Below, piece by piece: positions 21,001 through 30,097 of a DNA stretch of 35,152 nt; the first letter of the stretch is position 1, and every line of letters begins with the position of its first letter. The stretch comes from a virus, in the IMG/VR virus record IMGVR_UViG_3300030329_000865, positions 1 to 35,152 of that record. One strand, 5' to 3'. A model generated the notes under the pieces. It saw only the letters and a list, made by a program, of their open reading frames with translations. It did not search any database and was not told where the DNA came from. Position numbers and translations under genes: made by a program.

Positions 21001-21853
21001 TATTCGCAACAGCAGAAAACGCAACAGATAACAATGCACCTGTTATTGCGCCATGTAACACATGTTCTTCGTCTAATATGGGACTTTCCCAAGCTCTTAA
21101 GGACTCAACAGCACCAAAAGCACCACCACCCATCATAGCTTTTATAGCATAACTTTTATATAACTCGTTATAACCTGCCTTATTTGATTCTCTAAAGATT
21201 ACACCTAAAGCGTCTTGAGGTATTTTCCCATCAGGAAAAAGTTTTTTAGCATTTTCTAATCTTTCTAACAATGCTTTTTCTGCTGCTTCTTTTGCTTTAC
21301 TTCCTCTAGTAGCCATACCTAACGACCTAGCTACAGGACTTAATATTTTACCTGCTACTGTTAAAGAACTAAGAAAAACAGGGTCAGTTATATCTGCCAT
21401 AATTCTAGCAGTAAATCCTGCAAAACCAAAGTTAGAAATAGCTAACTCGTTCTCCATTCTTTTTTCAATATCATTTCTTATAAACTCAGCTTCTTCTAAA
21501 GAACCTGCAGTTAAGATTTCATCTTGATAGTCTGAAGGTATACCTTGAGTATAACGTGCATAACTATCAGGTGTCCATTCAAAAGAAGGGTCTATATCAA
21601 ATCTAGGTTTAGTGAAAGCTCTAACAACAGCAGACCGTAAAGTTGTTCCTTCATCTGCTTTTAACCCTACTGTTCTTGATATTAACTCAAAAGTATTATC
21701 ATCTAAAGTAGGAGATTTCTCCATCATTTCTCTAAAACTTTTTTCTTCGTATGTAGGAGAAGGTATATACGAAGCTTTTACCGACTCTTCAAAAAGAGTT
21801 GGGTCTTCACTAGCTGATTGGCTGTCTGTTAATATTTCGTCTTCTTGTGCCAT
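18035..21853 (-). CDS. Internal virion (core/ejection) protein, T7 gp16-like
   Basis: 1272 residues (T7 gp16: 1318), the largest protein of the window and last of the internal-protein series, matching gp16 by order and size. T7 gp16 enters the host envelope to form the DNA-translocation channel and has an N-terminal lytic transglycosylase domain. I do not see a transglycosylase motif in the N-terminal 200 residues here. Hydrophobic segments occur at about 215-265 and around 900 (MMIGGIFGIATLAEAFMPIA). Residues about 310-440 are Pro/Lys/Thr-rich and probably flexible. It starts one base after the gp15-like stop. Confidence 0.8.
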   Translation of the reverse strand: MAQEDEILTDSQSASEDPTLFEESVKASYIPSPTYEEKSFREMMEKSPTLDDNTFELISRTVGLKADEGTTLRSAVVRAFTKPRFDIDPSFEWTPDSYARYTQGIPSDYQDEILTAGSLEEAEFIRNDIEKRMENELAISNFGFAGFTARIMADITDPVFLSSLTVAGKILSPVARSLGMATRGSKAKEAAEKALLERLENAKKLFPDGKIPQDALGVIFRESNKAGYNELYKSYAIKAMMGGGAFGAVESLRAWESPILDEEHVLHGAITGALLSVAFSAVANKIPNLSIGSQNLYRRWNNGEFGNSPTPKGAAFDAVTVVPPKGLPTAKTPKTSPEVPKVETPTSRVSPSKVDSDIEKLIPKEELNIARKLVSKKARPNVEPASMEEKMATLRPKAKQLGITPARSIKDTVDRINKKISEIAQKEYLVTKGVVDANPRLAESPNVKVVKTKAKAPKAEELQPTVSSEQFIKNLEATTGELDMASIRKAMPSLHVMGLSHDNAIVRWLTSKTHQSLVPLRDPITRDLIENEFVAVTQAEEGAKKLMNPVADLWSSSFKTWALNNGHSLVKAELGGKFTEAFREFDKLVAKQVRGIYKGNDPQVIEVAEAVSNVLQASENSLIGKYIDKAFDNPNYLPRNWDLPVVVDKMNKYGYKAIEEAIITAGARATPKLSPQAQRYKGKLLTRDLYQRQFNADYSSEGLHTGDNKAETKAKLEALEAPDDVITELLNDFFPPTKGSIRSLKKRAELDEGYTVNLQVKEGDNVGAWESFSIDSLFVEGAFTNVFNHVRSIQGALQVHKIGTEFNIAKGMTDNSFSTFKEMWSHVEKTLIETQVKTGDIKEHFEIAEKMIMGRPIYDTQTGLAVAATAGRAVSSMMIGGIFGIATLAEAFMPIANTSINAFFKQIPSFKEFVSLMRTGKPLEGTLINELDLFAPVRTNRLMSQTTALHDSTLEASVNQGKILDKLNMGQHLTYVLGLTIPITDTFRNITSASFAQQNYIDAIKGTSSYSVTRRKQYGWNDATTEQILKMFKTHGKVDKNGKLISANFDKWTDTDAVLKYAKAQVFHANRTIHQVMTGQIPKFAHGALGQVLTQFMRFPMTAVDSQVMTALQERDKRAAFVWLSNLLGGALSYITYIHHRYGGDKEKLEKYLTTEEIAKGAFYRSGFSTIMPMIIDTARDFSGLNPMFSHGRAVGLATDVWGGSPVGGLLKSVQGAGRGVIASMFNSEYEFSETDWRHVRNLIPLQNSMYLHRILSKVPDWLDLPEKSKGN

Positions 21854-21854
21854 G

Positions 21855-24467
21855 TTATTTATCTATCGGTATGCTGTAAATATGTGCATATCTTTCTGTT
21901 TGTGTTTTAGCTCTTTGTTTAATAACTTCCTTTTTTTCATCTGTAAAAGTCTTTCCTAATAAACCCCAAAGACCATCAGCATTATAATTCCTAGCACGAA
22001 AACTACCCCACATTACAGGAGTTCCTGTGTTGGGGTTAATCATTGTGTATATAGGGTCAGTAGTAGATTCTAAATCTAAAGTAGAACCTATTGATATAGG
22101 CATATCTTCCCATTCAGTTACATTAAGAAGTTCATCTTCTAACGACATAGGCATTCTTCCTGTTTGTTCAAAAAATCTAATAGATGCTCTTTCTCTAGCT
22201 TCTTCAACACCCTTAACATTAGCCATACCTAAACCTCTTAATGCACTATAAACTTCTCTACGAAGAGCCTCATTTTGTAACTTTTGTAAATCTTCACGAG
22301 GTATCCCTACCGTTGTAGGAGCATCACTATTTAAAATTGCATAAATAGCAGTAGAGTTCCAATTATCAAAGTTAATGTTATATTTTTTAGCTAACTCAGA
22401 TAACGGTAGTTTTGGTGCTTCTTCTTCAAATATAGAGTTATATAGTTCCATATCTTTCTGTAGCTCTTTAAATGCTAATTGTTTAAGGTTATCATTTAAA
22501 GTTCTAATATTAGTTCTAACTTGGTTTGCACCTACTGTGTTACCTAAAGGAAGCCTAACAGCATGACCATCAAGTCCAATAAAACCTCGCTCTTTAATAT
22601 TGTTAATTGTTAATTCAGTAGCATCACTAGCAGTAAGCTCAGGGTGAAGGTACTGAGTTATTTGTACTTGTTGTTGTACATAACTTACAAAGTTTCTACC
22701 TAATAACTCTCCTTCTAAATCACCTTTGTTTGTCCAAAAACCAAACCCATCAAAACTATCAACAAGAGCTTCTCTTATTTCATCTTCATCTACTTCTTTT
22801 ATTTTATTAAAAGTTATTGTTCTAGGTACTCTTAATGACGCTTCAGCTACAGAGTTTCCTTCATCTATAAAAGTAGACAGTAATTCAAAAGTGTTAATAT
22901 CTTCTTGAGTTAAGTCATATCTATCAAGAGTGTTAAATTGTTCTGATTTTGCTGACTTGTATAAATCTACCATCATTCTAACTTCTCGTTCAGACATAGT
23001 TACATTCTTGGCTCTTACTTGAGCGCCTATAGACTTCATCTTAAAGCTAGTTTCTGCTAGTTTAGTAAGTGTAGGTGTGTTCGCTAACACTTGATTAAAA
23101 GCTACAGGGTCAAAAGACTCTCCTGCAAACATACCAAATAACTTACGTTCTAAACCTAAAAGAGTTGAAGCCTTAGACTGACCTAACTGTTCTGCTAAAA
23201 CTTCAGGAGAACCTCTAAACACTCCTGAAAATACAGAGTCATATCCATTGTTTACAATATTTCTATTTAATCTATTTTCTCTAACATCATTATAACCCCT
23301 TACTGCTGATTTCATCATACTTTCTTTAGTAGCTTCATCTAAATAAGGGTGTTCCATTACAGTATTTTTTAACACCATAAATTCTGCATCAGTCATATCA
23401 TCAGGAATAAAGTTTACTTGTTCCCAAATACCTAGTTTATTCTCTAAAGTTAATGCTGATTTATTTATATTAGCGTCAATAGCTTTTTTGTTTTCTTGCA
23501 AAGCTGCCTGAACATTAGCTCTACCTACAAAATTATGTTTTCCTGTTTTTAACTCATTAAGCATCATAAGAGCATACTCAGGATTCTCACCTTCCTTTAA
23601 CTCCGTTATTAGTTTATCTGTAACAGAGTCTACTGCACTATTAAAAGCATCAGTTCCGATACGAAAAGAAGCATCAAGAAAATCTTGAACATTACTTACG
23701 TTGTTCATTACTGCTTTTTCTTTTAAAGCATTTCTTCTTTCAACAATTTTAAATTGGGAGATAGTAGTAGGATTAGTTAAAGGGTCTATTATTTGTTCAG
23801 CATCTAAATCATCAACTCCTATTTCTTTAGTAGCTTCGATTAACTGAGGAACAGCCATAGTGTCTATATCAACTACTTGCTGACTTAAAGCTCCAATAGA
23901 TGACAAAACTACATCAGCTCCATCTTCTAAAAATTTAGTTTTAATTTTACCTATAGATAAACTTTGGTGTTCTGCTATTTTTTCTAAAGCATAGTTTCCC
24001 ATACCACTATTAAAAGTAGACATAGCTACGCCTTCTATTTTGTTGTCTGAAACAAACTGATTTAAGGCTTGTGAATAATATTCTTGGTAAGACTCAGGGT
24101 CATACAACAATTCTTCATTTTGAGCAGTATTTACTTTCCAATTTGCATCTGCTTCTGCTTTAAATCGAGAAGCTAAAGAAATACCTCTACCTTCTTGGAA
24201 GCCAACCATAGCAGCTTCAGTAGTTCCTCGACCTATTTTATAATCAGGGTCAGCTTCACCTAATTCTTTACCTGCTTTCTTTTGAAACTTCTCTTGTTTT
24301 TGTTGGAAGTCTATAACTTGCATAGCAGTATCACTTAGTTTACCTATACCTTCTAAAACACTAAGGTCAGGTTTAGGTAATCTTGGTTGAGAGAAAGTAT
24401 CCGTTATCTGTTGTTGAGGACGGACAGGACGAAAACCAAAGTCTCCTTCTGTTTGTTGTCTTTCAGG
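21855..24467 (-). CDS. Internal virion (core/ejection) protein, T7 gp15-like
   Basis: 871 residues (T7 gp15: 747), soluble, largely helical. The N-terminus is Gln/Arg/Pro-rich (MPERQQTEGDFGFRPVRPQQ); the body has no membrane segment or enzymatic motif I recognise. gp15 is part of the internal core and of the periplasmic ejection tube. It is flanked by gp14- and gp16-like genes in T7 order. The ATG (24470) overlaps the gp14-like stop as TAATG; the start base lies three bases beyond the coordinate I give as a conservative boundary. Identification rests on order, size and composition. Confidence 0.78.
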   Translation of the reverse strand, partial: PERQQTEGDFGFRPVRPQQQITDTFSQPRLPKPDLSVLEGIGKLSDTAMQVIDFQQKQEKFQKKAGKELGEADPDYKIGRGTTEAAMVGFQEGRGISLASRFKAEADANWKVNTAQNEELLYDPESYQEYYSQALNQFVSDNKIEGVAMSTFNSGMGNYALEKIAEHQSLSIGKIKTKFLEDGADVVLSSIGALSQQVVDIDTMAVPQLIEATKEIGVDDLDAEQIIDPLTNPTTISQFKIVERRNALKEKAVMNNVSNVQDFLDASFRIGTDAFNSAVDSVTDKLITELKEGENPEYALMMLNELKTGKHNFVGRANVQAALQENKKAIDANINKSALTLENKLGIWEQVNFIPDDMTDAEFMVLKNTVMEHPYLDEATKESMMKSAVRGYNDVRENRLNRNIVNNGYDSVFSGVFRGSPEVLAEQLGQSKASTLLGLERKLFGMFAGESFDPVAFNQVLANTPTLTKLAETSFKMKSIGAQVRAKNVTMSEREVRMMVDLYKSAKSEQFNTLDRYDLTQEDINTFELLSTFIDEGNSVAEASLRVPRTITFNKIKEVDEDEIREALVDSFDGFGFWTNKGDLEGELLGRNFVSYVQQQVQITQYLHPELTASDATELTINNIKERGFIGLDGHAVRLPLGNTVGANQVRTNIRTLNDNLKQLAFKELQKDMELYNSIFEEEAPKLPLSELAKKYNINFDNWNSTAIYAILNSDAPTTVGIPREDLQKLQNEALRREVYSALRGLGMANVKGVEEARERASIRFFEQTGRMPMSLEDELLNVTEWEDMPISIGSTLDLESTTDPIYTMINPNTGTPVMWGSFRARNYNADGLWGLLGKTFTDEKKEVIKQRAKTQTERYAHIYSIPIDK

Positions 24468-24469
24468 CA

Positions 24470-25288
24470 TTAGTAATTACCTCCGATTTGTAACGACCCG
24501 AACGGGCTATTTAAATTTAAAGCTCCTAAGTTATATGGGTCAAACCCAAAATTAAAAGGAGTAAAAGGTGTTTGTTGTATACCTAAAGAAGGTATAGGAC
24601 GTAAATCCATAGCTGTACCTAAACTCATGCCTGACAAAGCTGATGTAGGAGGTGCGCCAAATACATTCATAACTCCTATGTCTGCAGGAGCAGCTATTGG
24701 ATTAAACGGAGAAACGCTTCCTGTAGTTGCAGGTAAGGGAGTTGCAGGTTCAATACCTGATTTAAACTGTGATGATTGTATAGCACCTGATACTGCTTGA
24801 CTTAATGTATTCATAAATCTTCCTGCCGAACTAGGTTCAGGAGGTGCTTGCACTGCTTCAATACGAGATTGAGCTTGTTGCTGTATAGCTTCTCTTTGTT
24901 GAGCTGCCATTGCATCAGCCCAATCTGCTTCTTGTTTACGAACACCAATAGATTGTAAAGAATCTTTTTCAAACTGTTGTTGTAAAGCTTGAACTGATGC
25001 TCCTGCAACTCCTGCTTTACCTGCTCTTACTGTAGCAGCAGCTTTAACATTAGCAGCTTTCTTAGCTATCATAGCTATCTCTTGTCCACGAGACATTTGT
25101 TCTTGCATTTGTCTAGTAGCTGACTGTTCATACTGAGTACGCATGGCTTCTAAAGCACTTTTTTCTCCCATTTCTTCTAGGTTTTTTCTCCAACGCCACT
25201 CAGCCATAGTAGCAGCGTTCTCTGCTCCTGCTTTAAGTACACCCATAAACGCTCCTGTTACAGCAGGGGCTAATGCAGGGTTACACAT
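24470..25288 (-). CDS. Internal virion protein, T7 gp14-like
   Basis: 272 residues starting MCNPALAPAVTGAFMGVLKA at ATG 25288, which overlaps the upstream TAA (TAATG); an ATG three codons earlier is less likely. gp14 is the smallest T7 ejection protein (196 residues) and sits in the outer membrane after infection. The hydrophobic N-terminus, long Ala/Gln-rich helix (about 30-150) and Pro/Gly/Phe-rich C-terminal third fit that family. T7-like gp14 proteins often start Met-Cys. The C-terminal extension relative to T7 is about 75 residues. Confidence 0.82.
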   Translation of the reverse strand: MCNPALAPAVTGAFMGVLKAGAENAATMAEWRWRKNLEEMGEKSALEAMRTQYEQSATRQMQEQMSRGQEIAMIAKKAANVKAAATVRAGKAGVAGASVQALQQQFEKDSLQSIGVRKQEADWADAMAAQQREAIQQQAQSRIEAVQAPPEPSSAGRFMNTLSQAVSGAIQSSQFKSGIEPATPLPATTGSVSPFNPIAAPADIGVMNVFGAPPTSALSGMSLGTAMDLRPIPSLGIQQTPFTPFNFGFDPYNLGALNLNSPFGSLQIGGNY

Positions 25289-25758
25289 TAGACGCAAGCC
25301 CTCGCAAACTCATAGAACTTTTTTTGTTCAACACCATAATTTACCTCTCTTAGAGCTTTAAACCCTAACCATTTTAACCATTTAATATGTACTGTATTCC
25401 TTACATCTACATAATTAGCAAGGACATCATATTCTTTTTCTTGTTCTGCTAGTTCTTTCTTCGAGTGTTTTAAGAAGAAAGTCTTAGCCTCTTTAATTTT
25501 ATTTGTACCTAACAGCCATACCCAACCTACGTTTAAATTATCAGATTGAGCGTTTACTACTCCATAAATAGCAGCAGGGTCTCCATCAACTACAAATGTT
25601 CTTGGGTTATCAGAGTTTTTAATACCCTCATAAAGAATATGAGCTGTGTCTAAGTTCTTACCTAGTACAGCTTGTAGTTCGTTCATGTCTGCTTTTCTTA
25701 GATTGTGTGCCATTCTAATAGCATCTTCAACTTCTGAGTTACGGACTATAGGTATCAC
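25288..25758 (-). CDS. Internal protein / GNAT-fold-like, T7 gp13-like
   Basis: 156 residues from a GTG start that overlaps the gp12-like stop (GTGA). The C-terminal YDVLANYVDVRNTVHIKWLK followed by WLGF lines up with the YDTLWNYVWVGNTSHIRFLK region of T7 gp13. That region has the look of an N-acetyltransferase fold (Asn/His then a helix and LGF). In T7, gp13 is needed for virion assembly and is degraded or lost. It sits between tail tube B and gp14, as in T7. Whether it keeps acetyltransferase activity is not known. Confidence 0.85.
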   Translation of the reverse strand: MIPIVRNSEVEDAIRMAHNLRKADMNELQAVLGKNLDTAHILYEGIKNSDNPRTFVVDGDPAAIYGVVNAQSDNLNVGWVWLLGTNKIKEAKTFFLKHSKKELAEQEKEYDVLANYVDVRNTVHIKWLKWLGFKALREVNYGVEQKKFYEFARACV

Positions 25759-28700
25759 ACTCCTGCCCTCCTGCTTCTTGCGTTATAACTAGCTTCGTAT
25801 TCTGTAGATAATAATTTAACAGGAAAAGCTGAAGTAGATGTGATAGTTAATGTATAGCTATCATTCTTTGCATGTATCGGAACTCTAAAGTGTCCATCAT
25901 CTATAGGAATAGAACCTTGAGTTGTAATACCTGCCTTGTTTGAGTCGGCTGTAAATGTGTATGTATAATTGTTTCTTCCTGTGGTATTTACCGCTGCTGT
26001 AAACGTATGAGTTGCATCATAGTTTATATCTGCTGAGTGTATTTGATACCTACCTGCGCTAATCATAGAGCCAACTCCCATACGAGATTGACCTTTGATT
26101 ACAGGCTTAGCAAACTGATAAGTCATTGTGTATGCTTTACCAAACCAATAGTGGTTACTTTCAACATTACCTGTTATAAATACTTGAGCATCTGAATCTC
26201 CGTATAAAGTAGCAACAGGAGTTACTGTAGCTCCTCCTGCATCTCCTGAATGAGCTTTAGTTATTATTAAAAATGTTTCAGAAGAACTAATTGCAAAAGG
26301 TAAATCAAACCTAGTTCTATTTGAGCTTGCATCATAAGTTCCAACTACACCTGCTGCGCCACTACCATCAGCTCCATCATAAGATACTCTTGAATCTAAC
26401 AACGTAGTAAATACAGAGTTGGAGTCAGTCTTTCCACTTTCTATTTCTATTTTGTACACATAAGTGTAGCTTCCTGCTTGCATAGAACTACTTGCATATT
26501 TCCTGTATTGACAGACTAAATACAATTTATTATCTACAACATGTAGACCTATGATTTGTTTTTGGTCATCTGAGTCATCACCTATTAAATCAAAAGAGTA
26601 TTTAAACCATGCGGATTGTTCTCTTTTTCTACCCACATCTAAGTATTTATATAAGTATAAATCTTGCATAGTACCTGATGTTGGGTCAGGTAAAGCTATT
26701 AAAAGATTCTCTTGAGGCATAGACACTAGGTGTCGGACTTCATTAGGTATGTACTGAGGAACGTGGTCAGTAATATCAAACGCATCATAAGTATCTGCCT
26801 CTGCATTCTGTATTACCATCTCTTTAACTCCTGAGTAGTCTCCCCTCTTATAAGGAAAAAATACTGAAGAACCTGCAACTGTAGGTGTACAGTAAGGATT
26901 ACATTCAAAGTAAGATGACTGAGACATAGCTACAGTCTTAGGACTTAAAGCCTGTCTACCTGAACCTAATACATATTGATTTTGGTCTGAGAACAATATT
27001 AAGTTACCTTTAAACGGTACTGCGTGTCTTAGGTTTGCTACTGAGTTAGAAGAGGACGTTACATCTATAGGTGCGCTGTCTAGTAAATCTATTACTGTAG
27101 TTCTAAAAAAGTTAAAGAACTCGCCTGACTCAGATAAAATAACATTTTCTTTTGATAGAACACCTAATCTATTTTCATAAAAGAATATATCATTTAAGGT
27201 GTTGCCTATAAATGAAGGGTCAGGGTTTGTTTTAGAATTTCCTGCATCTCTCTCTGCCCACTTATAAGGTCTGTAATCCTCTACTATATTTAATGTTACA
27301 TCAGTATCATCAGAAACAGCTACAGTAATATAAGGAGATTCAAGCTGTAAAAGAGCTTCTCCATTTTCTACTGTTACATCTTCTGCAATGGTGTTTTTAG
27401 CTGAACCTATAATAATAGTATCTTTAGCTTTAATTTTTAACCCATCTTCTAAACCATCTATAGTTAAAGCCTCTACTGCCGAAGATGAACCGTCTACTGC
27501 TCCTTTTACTTTTGCAGCTATTTGTTGTTTATTAGGTATAGAAAACTCTGCTGTTACATTAGTAGGCTGTGCCTTACCATCAGCAGGTTTAAATAAAAAT
27601 GTACCGTCTGATTGCCTAATTAAAATATGTGGCATAGTAGCGGTGTCATACTCAAATTCTTCTTGAGGTGCTACTGTTTCTGACCAAGTACCTTCTCCAA
27701 AAACAGAGTCGCTTCTAGTATTAAATTTAACATAGTAATCATCTATGCTATTTTCTACATCACCTTCTATTTTTATTTCAAAATCATCTGAACACTCTAA
27801 AGGTAAATCTGTAAAGTATTGTGTTGAACCTTTAAATGCTTTGATGTAGGTATTACCTACAGAATCTTGAGCAGAAAGTTCAAAGTCTTCTCCTGCTGTA
27901 TTTAAAATATGTATAGTTGAACCTTCGTGGGTAATAGCAAAATCATCTAAAGTTGCTAAGGTTACAGTCTGTACTTTTAATTGTCCTGTACCTGCACCAC
28001 ACATGTTATCAACATCACTAGGGACATGACATATCTTTCCATCAGGTCTTTTAAGTTCTATCCAAGTGTTATCACTAGCTTTAGCTGCGATTAAATACTT
28101 ATCACCAAGAACAAACTTTTTATCTACACTAGGGGGATTAGCTGTTTGATTACCAAATATAGAATACTGAAAACCGTTTGTAGTTGAACTTCCAAAGTTT
28201 TCCCATTCAACATAATCATCTACAGCTATATCTGTAAGAACCGAAGAATCAACAACAATTCTTAATGCTCTAGCTATTCCGTTACCTTGATAGTCTAAAG
28301 TACCTGCTGTTGTGTTTATATCATTTCCATTACCAAGAGCAACTGAATTATCAGTTCTAAATGTTGGAGCTCCTCCGTTTAAATCTTCTACTAAGTCTTC
28401 TGCAATTTTATCTGTGTGTATATTAGCTGCTGCTCCTACGTCTGTACTAGCAGGAGTAGTATGAGTAAACGTAGTTCCGTTTATAGTAATACTATAATCA
28501 GTTACATACGCTCCTTGTCTAACATGAACAATACCTGCTAATTCACTAGGGCTTGTTCTTTTAGTAGACATTAAAGTTGTCTTTTCGGTATTGGTAATAA
28601 ACGTAACATCACCACCTGTAGCGAACTTAAAGGCTTTCTCAGAGTTAGTAGCTGTTAAATAAGAGATAGCATCTGTGTCATAGTAAACAGTCTTTGCTGC

Positions 28701-29003
28701 GTTAGCGTTTAAATCCCATACCGATAAAGCTCCTGTTCCTGTACCTTTAATAGTTAAAAGGTATTGTTCATCACTATCTCTGTTAATTATATGAGTGCTA
28801 GTATCTACAGTATTAGTAGCTCCTTTAAAGTCTGCTCCTAAACCATCTGTTACAAACTCTGTTGGTTGCCTTTTAATCAAACCTTCTACGGGAGAAGGAT
28901 ATGCGTTCACTTGGTCTTCGCAATGATTAGGACTTTTAAGTGCATCAGGTTGTTGTGATACACCATTCAGTAAGTTCGGTATAGATGAATTTAGTAGTGC
29001 CAT
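25755..29003 (-). CDS. Tail tubular protein B (T7 gp12-like), enlarged
   Basis: 1082 residues against 794 in T7. The N-terminus (MALLNSSIPNLLNGVSQQPD, then NAYPSPVEGLIKRQPTEFV) aligns clearly with T7 gp12. NTLNDIFFYENRLGVLS and the FNFFRTT segment are further family landmarks. gp12 forms the tail nozzle below gp11. The extra 290 residues include Thr/Asp/Gly-rich beta-type stretches around 130-480 and 870-1080. No tail-fibre gene is present, so these may contribute to host binding; that is inference. The gene overlaps its neighbours at both ends (TAATG at 29003, GTGA at 25755). Confidence 0.92.
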   Translation of the reverse strand: MALLNSSIPNLLNGVSQQPDALKSPNHCEDQVNAYPSPVEGLIKRQPTEFVTDGLGADFKGATNTVDTSTHIINRDSDEQYLLTIKGTGTGALSVWDLNANAAKTVYYDTDAISYLTATNSEKAFKFATGGDVTFITNTEKTTLMSTKRTSPSELAGIVHVRQGAYVTDYSITINGTTFTHTTPASTDVGAAANIHTDKIAEDLVEDLNGGAPTFRTDNSVALGNGNDINTTAGTLDYQGNGIARALRIVVDSSVLTDIAVDDYVEWENFGSSTTNGFQYSIFGNQTANPPSVDKKFVLGDKYLIAAKASDNTWIELKRPDGKICHVPSDVDNMCGAGTGQLKVQTVTLATLDDFAITHEGSTIHILNTAGEDFELSAQDSVGNTYIKAFKGSTQYFTDLPLECSDDFEIKIEGDVENSIDDYYVKFNTRSDSVFGEGTWSETVAPQEEFEYDTATMPHILIRQSDGTFLFKPADGKAQPTNVTAEFSIPNKQQIAAKVKGAVDGSSSAVEALTIDGLEDGLKIKAKDTIIIGSAKNTIAEDVTVENGEALLQLESPYITVAVSDDTDVTLNIVEDYRPYKWAERDAGNSKTNPDPSFIGNTLNDIFFYENRLGVLSKENVILSESGEFFNFFRTTVIDLLDSAPIDVTSSSNSVANLRHAVPFKGNLILFSDQNQYVLGSGRQALSPKTVAMSQSSYFECNPYCTPTVAGSSVFFPYKRGDYSGVKEMVIQNAEADTYDAFDITDHVPQYIPNEVRHLVSMPQENLLIALPDPTSGTMQDLYLYKYLDVGRKREQSAWFKYSFDLIGDDSDDQKQIIGLHVVDNKLYLVCQYRKYASSSMQAGSYTYVYKIEIESGKTDSNSVFTTLLDSRVSYDGADGSGAAGVVGTYDASSNRTRFDLPFAISSSETFLIITKAHSGDAGGATVTPVATLYGDSDAQVFITGNVESNHYWFGKAYTMTYQFAKPVIKGQSRMGVGSMISAGRYQIHSADINYDATHTFTAAVNTTGRNNYTYTFTADSNKAGITTQGSIPIDDGHFRVPIHAKNDSYTLTITSTSAFPVKLLSTEYEASYNARSRRAGV

Positions 29004-29623
29004 TATGTATTAACAGAGCCTCTCTTGATAACTCTAAAAGTAGATAGTGAATCGAATATAGAGTGGTCAGCAGTCTCGCCTTCCCAATCTTTTAAATCAG
29101 CTAATGCTCTTAGCTCATCTGTTTGCATAAACTTGTGGTGTAACTGTGAACCTACAACTCTATCTTGATATACCCTAGATGCTTTAATAGTAATGTAATG
29201 TTGAGCAGCGTGAGGGAGATAAATAAAATCGTAAAAATAAACCACAGTAGCTTCCACAGCATTTTCAAATTCATAAGTTTTATCTTTCTTATCATATAAT
29301 CTATACTCTCCTGAAGTATATTTAACTATTACATCTAACCCATTTTCATGTGCAGGGGCTAAGTCAATACGAGCAATGTTAGTATCTAATACAATATGCT
29401 TATCATCAGCAGGAGTAAACGTAACTTCGTACTCTGTATTAAAGTGCCAACCTTGAGCCTGTACTTCCTTGTTTACTTCATCAAGAATCTGCTTTGCCAT
29501 AACGACATCAGCAGATGACCCTGCATCTAAAATAGATTGAGTAGTAGGAGACTCACCAATAGCAGACAACATTGTGTTAATCGCTGCTAAGTGAGTACCA
29601 CGAGCAGGTAATGAAGTTGCCAT
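29003..29623 (-). CDS. Tail tubular protein A (T7 gp11-like)
   Basis: 206 residues (T7 gp11: 196). LAAINTMLSAIGESPTTQSI (about 12-31), VNKEVQAQGWHFNTEYEVTF and the C-terminal HKFMQTDELRALADLKDWEG match gp11 proteins. gp11 forms the ring joining the portal to the nozzle. Order before gp12 is as in T7. The start is one base after the upstream stop. Confidence 0.93.
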   Translation of the reverse strand: MATSLPARGTHLAAINTMLSAIGESPTTQSILDAGSSADVVMAKQILDEVNKEVQAQGWHFNTEYEVTFTPADDKHIVLDTNIARIDLAPAHENGLDVIVKYTSGEYRLYDKKDKTYEFENAVEATVVYFYDFIYLPHAAQHYITIKASRVYQDRVVGSQLHHKFMQTDELRALADLKDWEGETADHSIFDSLSTFRVIKRGSVNT

Positions 29624-29624
29624 G

Positions 29625-30026
29625 TTAGTAAGTTATGTGGATTGTAATATTGTTTGCGCCTGAGTGTTTATTCTTAACAGAAAGTGAAGGAGGCATTAAA
29701 CTTCCTCCAATTAAACCACCACCGTTTGAACTAGGTTCAACAAGATTTAAACCAACGCCTGAAAGAGAACGTGCGATTCTAGCTGTAGGGTCGGTGTCTA
29801 TATCAATCTCACCGCTTTCGTAACCTGCTATATAAAACTCTGCATCTGCTGCTGTGCTACAAGTAACATGAACAGACTTAGCACCTGCTAAATCTATAGG
29901 ATAAGTGAAAGCATTAGCGGCTACAGAAGCAAAATAATAAGTAACTGCTGACTTTATTACTGTTCCTGTAGCAGGGTCATTTCTTGTTTTGTCATAAACA
30001 AGCGTACCTTGTGAAGTTATTGCCAT
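29625..30026 (-). CDS. Small beta-rich virion protein candidate between capsid and tail genes
   Basis: 133 residues, not recognised. The sequence is rich in Val, Thr, Ser, Gly and Ile with regular hydrophobic alternation and ends in NITIHITY, typical of a small all-beta domain. A glycine-rich patch (SSNGGGLIGGS, about 98-108) is near the C-terminus. It lies between the major capsid protein and gp11, where some T7-like phages have head decoration or fibre proteins. A terminator-like hairpin precedes it, so expression may be lower than that of the capsid. No Shine-Dalgarno sequence is seen upstream. Confidence 0.7.
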   Translation of the reverse strand: MAITSQGTLVYDKTRNDPATGTVIKSAVTYYFASVAANAFTYPIDLAGAKSVHVTCSTAADAEFYIAGYESGEIDIDTDPTARIARSLSGVGLNLVEPSSNGGGLIGGSLMPPSLSVKNKHSGANNITIHITY

Positions 30027-30053
30027 AATATAAAAATTTATTTAAGGGTTAAT

Positions 30054-30077
30054 GGAGGGTATCAACGGATACCCCCC
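30054..30077 (-). terminator. Hairpin after the major capsid gene
   Basis: On the minus strand GGGGGGTATC pairs with GATACCCTCC around CGTT: ten pairs including one G-U. On the plus strand the G-U becomes an A-C mismatch, so the structure favours minus-strand RNA. It lies directly after the capsid stop, as the T-phi terminator does after T7 gene 10. The T-run is weak, so partial termination is likely. Confidence 0.6.
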
Positions 30078-30097
30078 AAGAAAAACAACGAATAAGA

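Noticed and set aside
20517-21152. Long plus-strand ORF (211 codons) opposite the gp16-like gene
   Set aside because: It is antisense to a strongly supported virion gene, has Ser/Leu/Thr/Ala-rich composition typical of reverse-frame shadows and no ribosome site.
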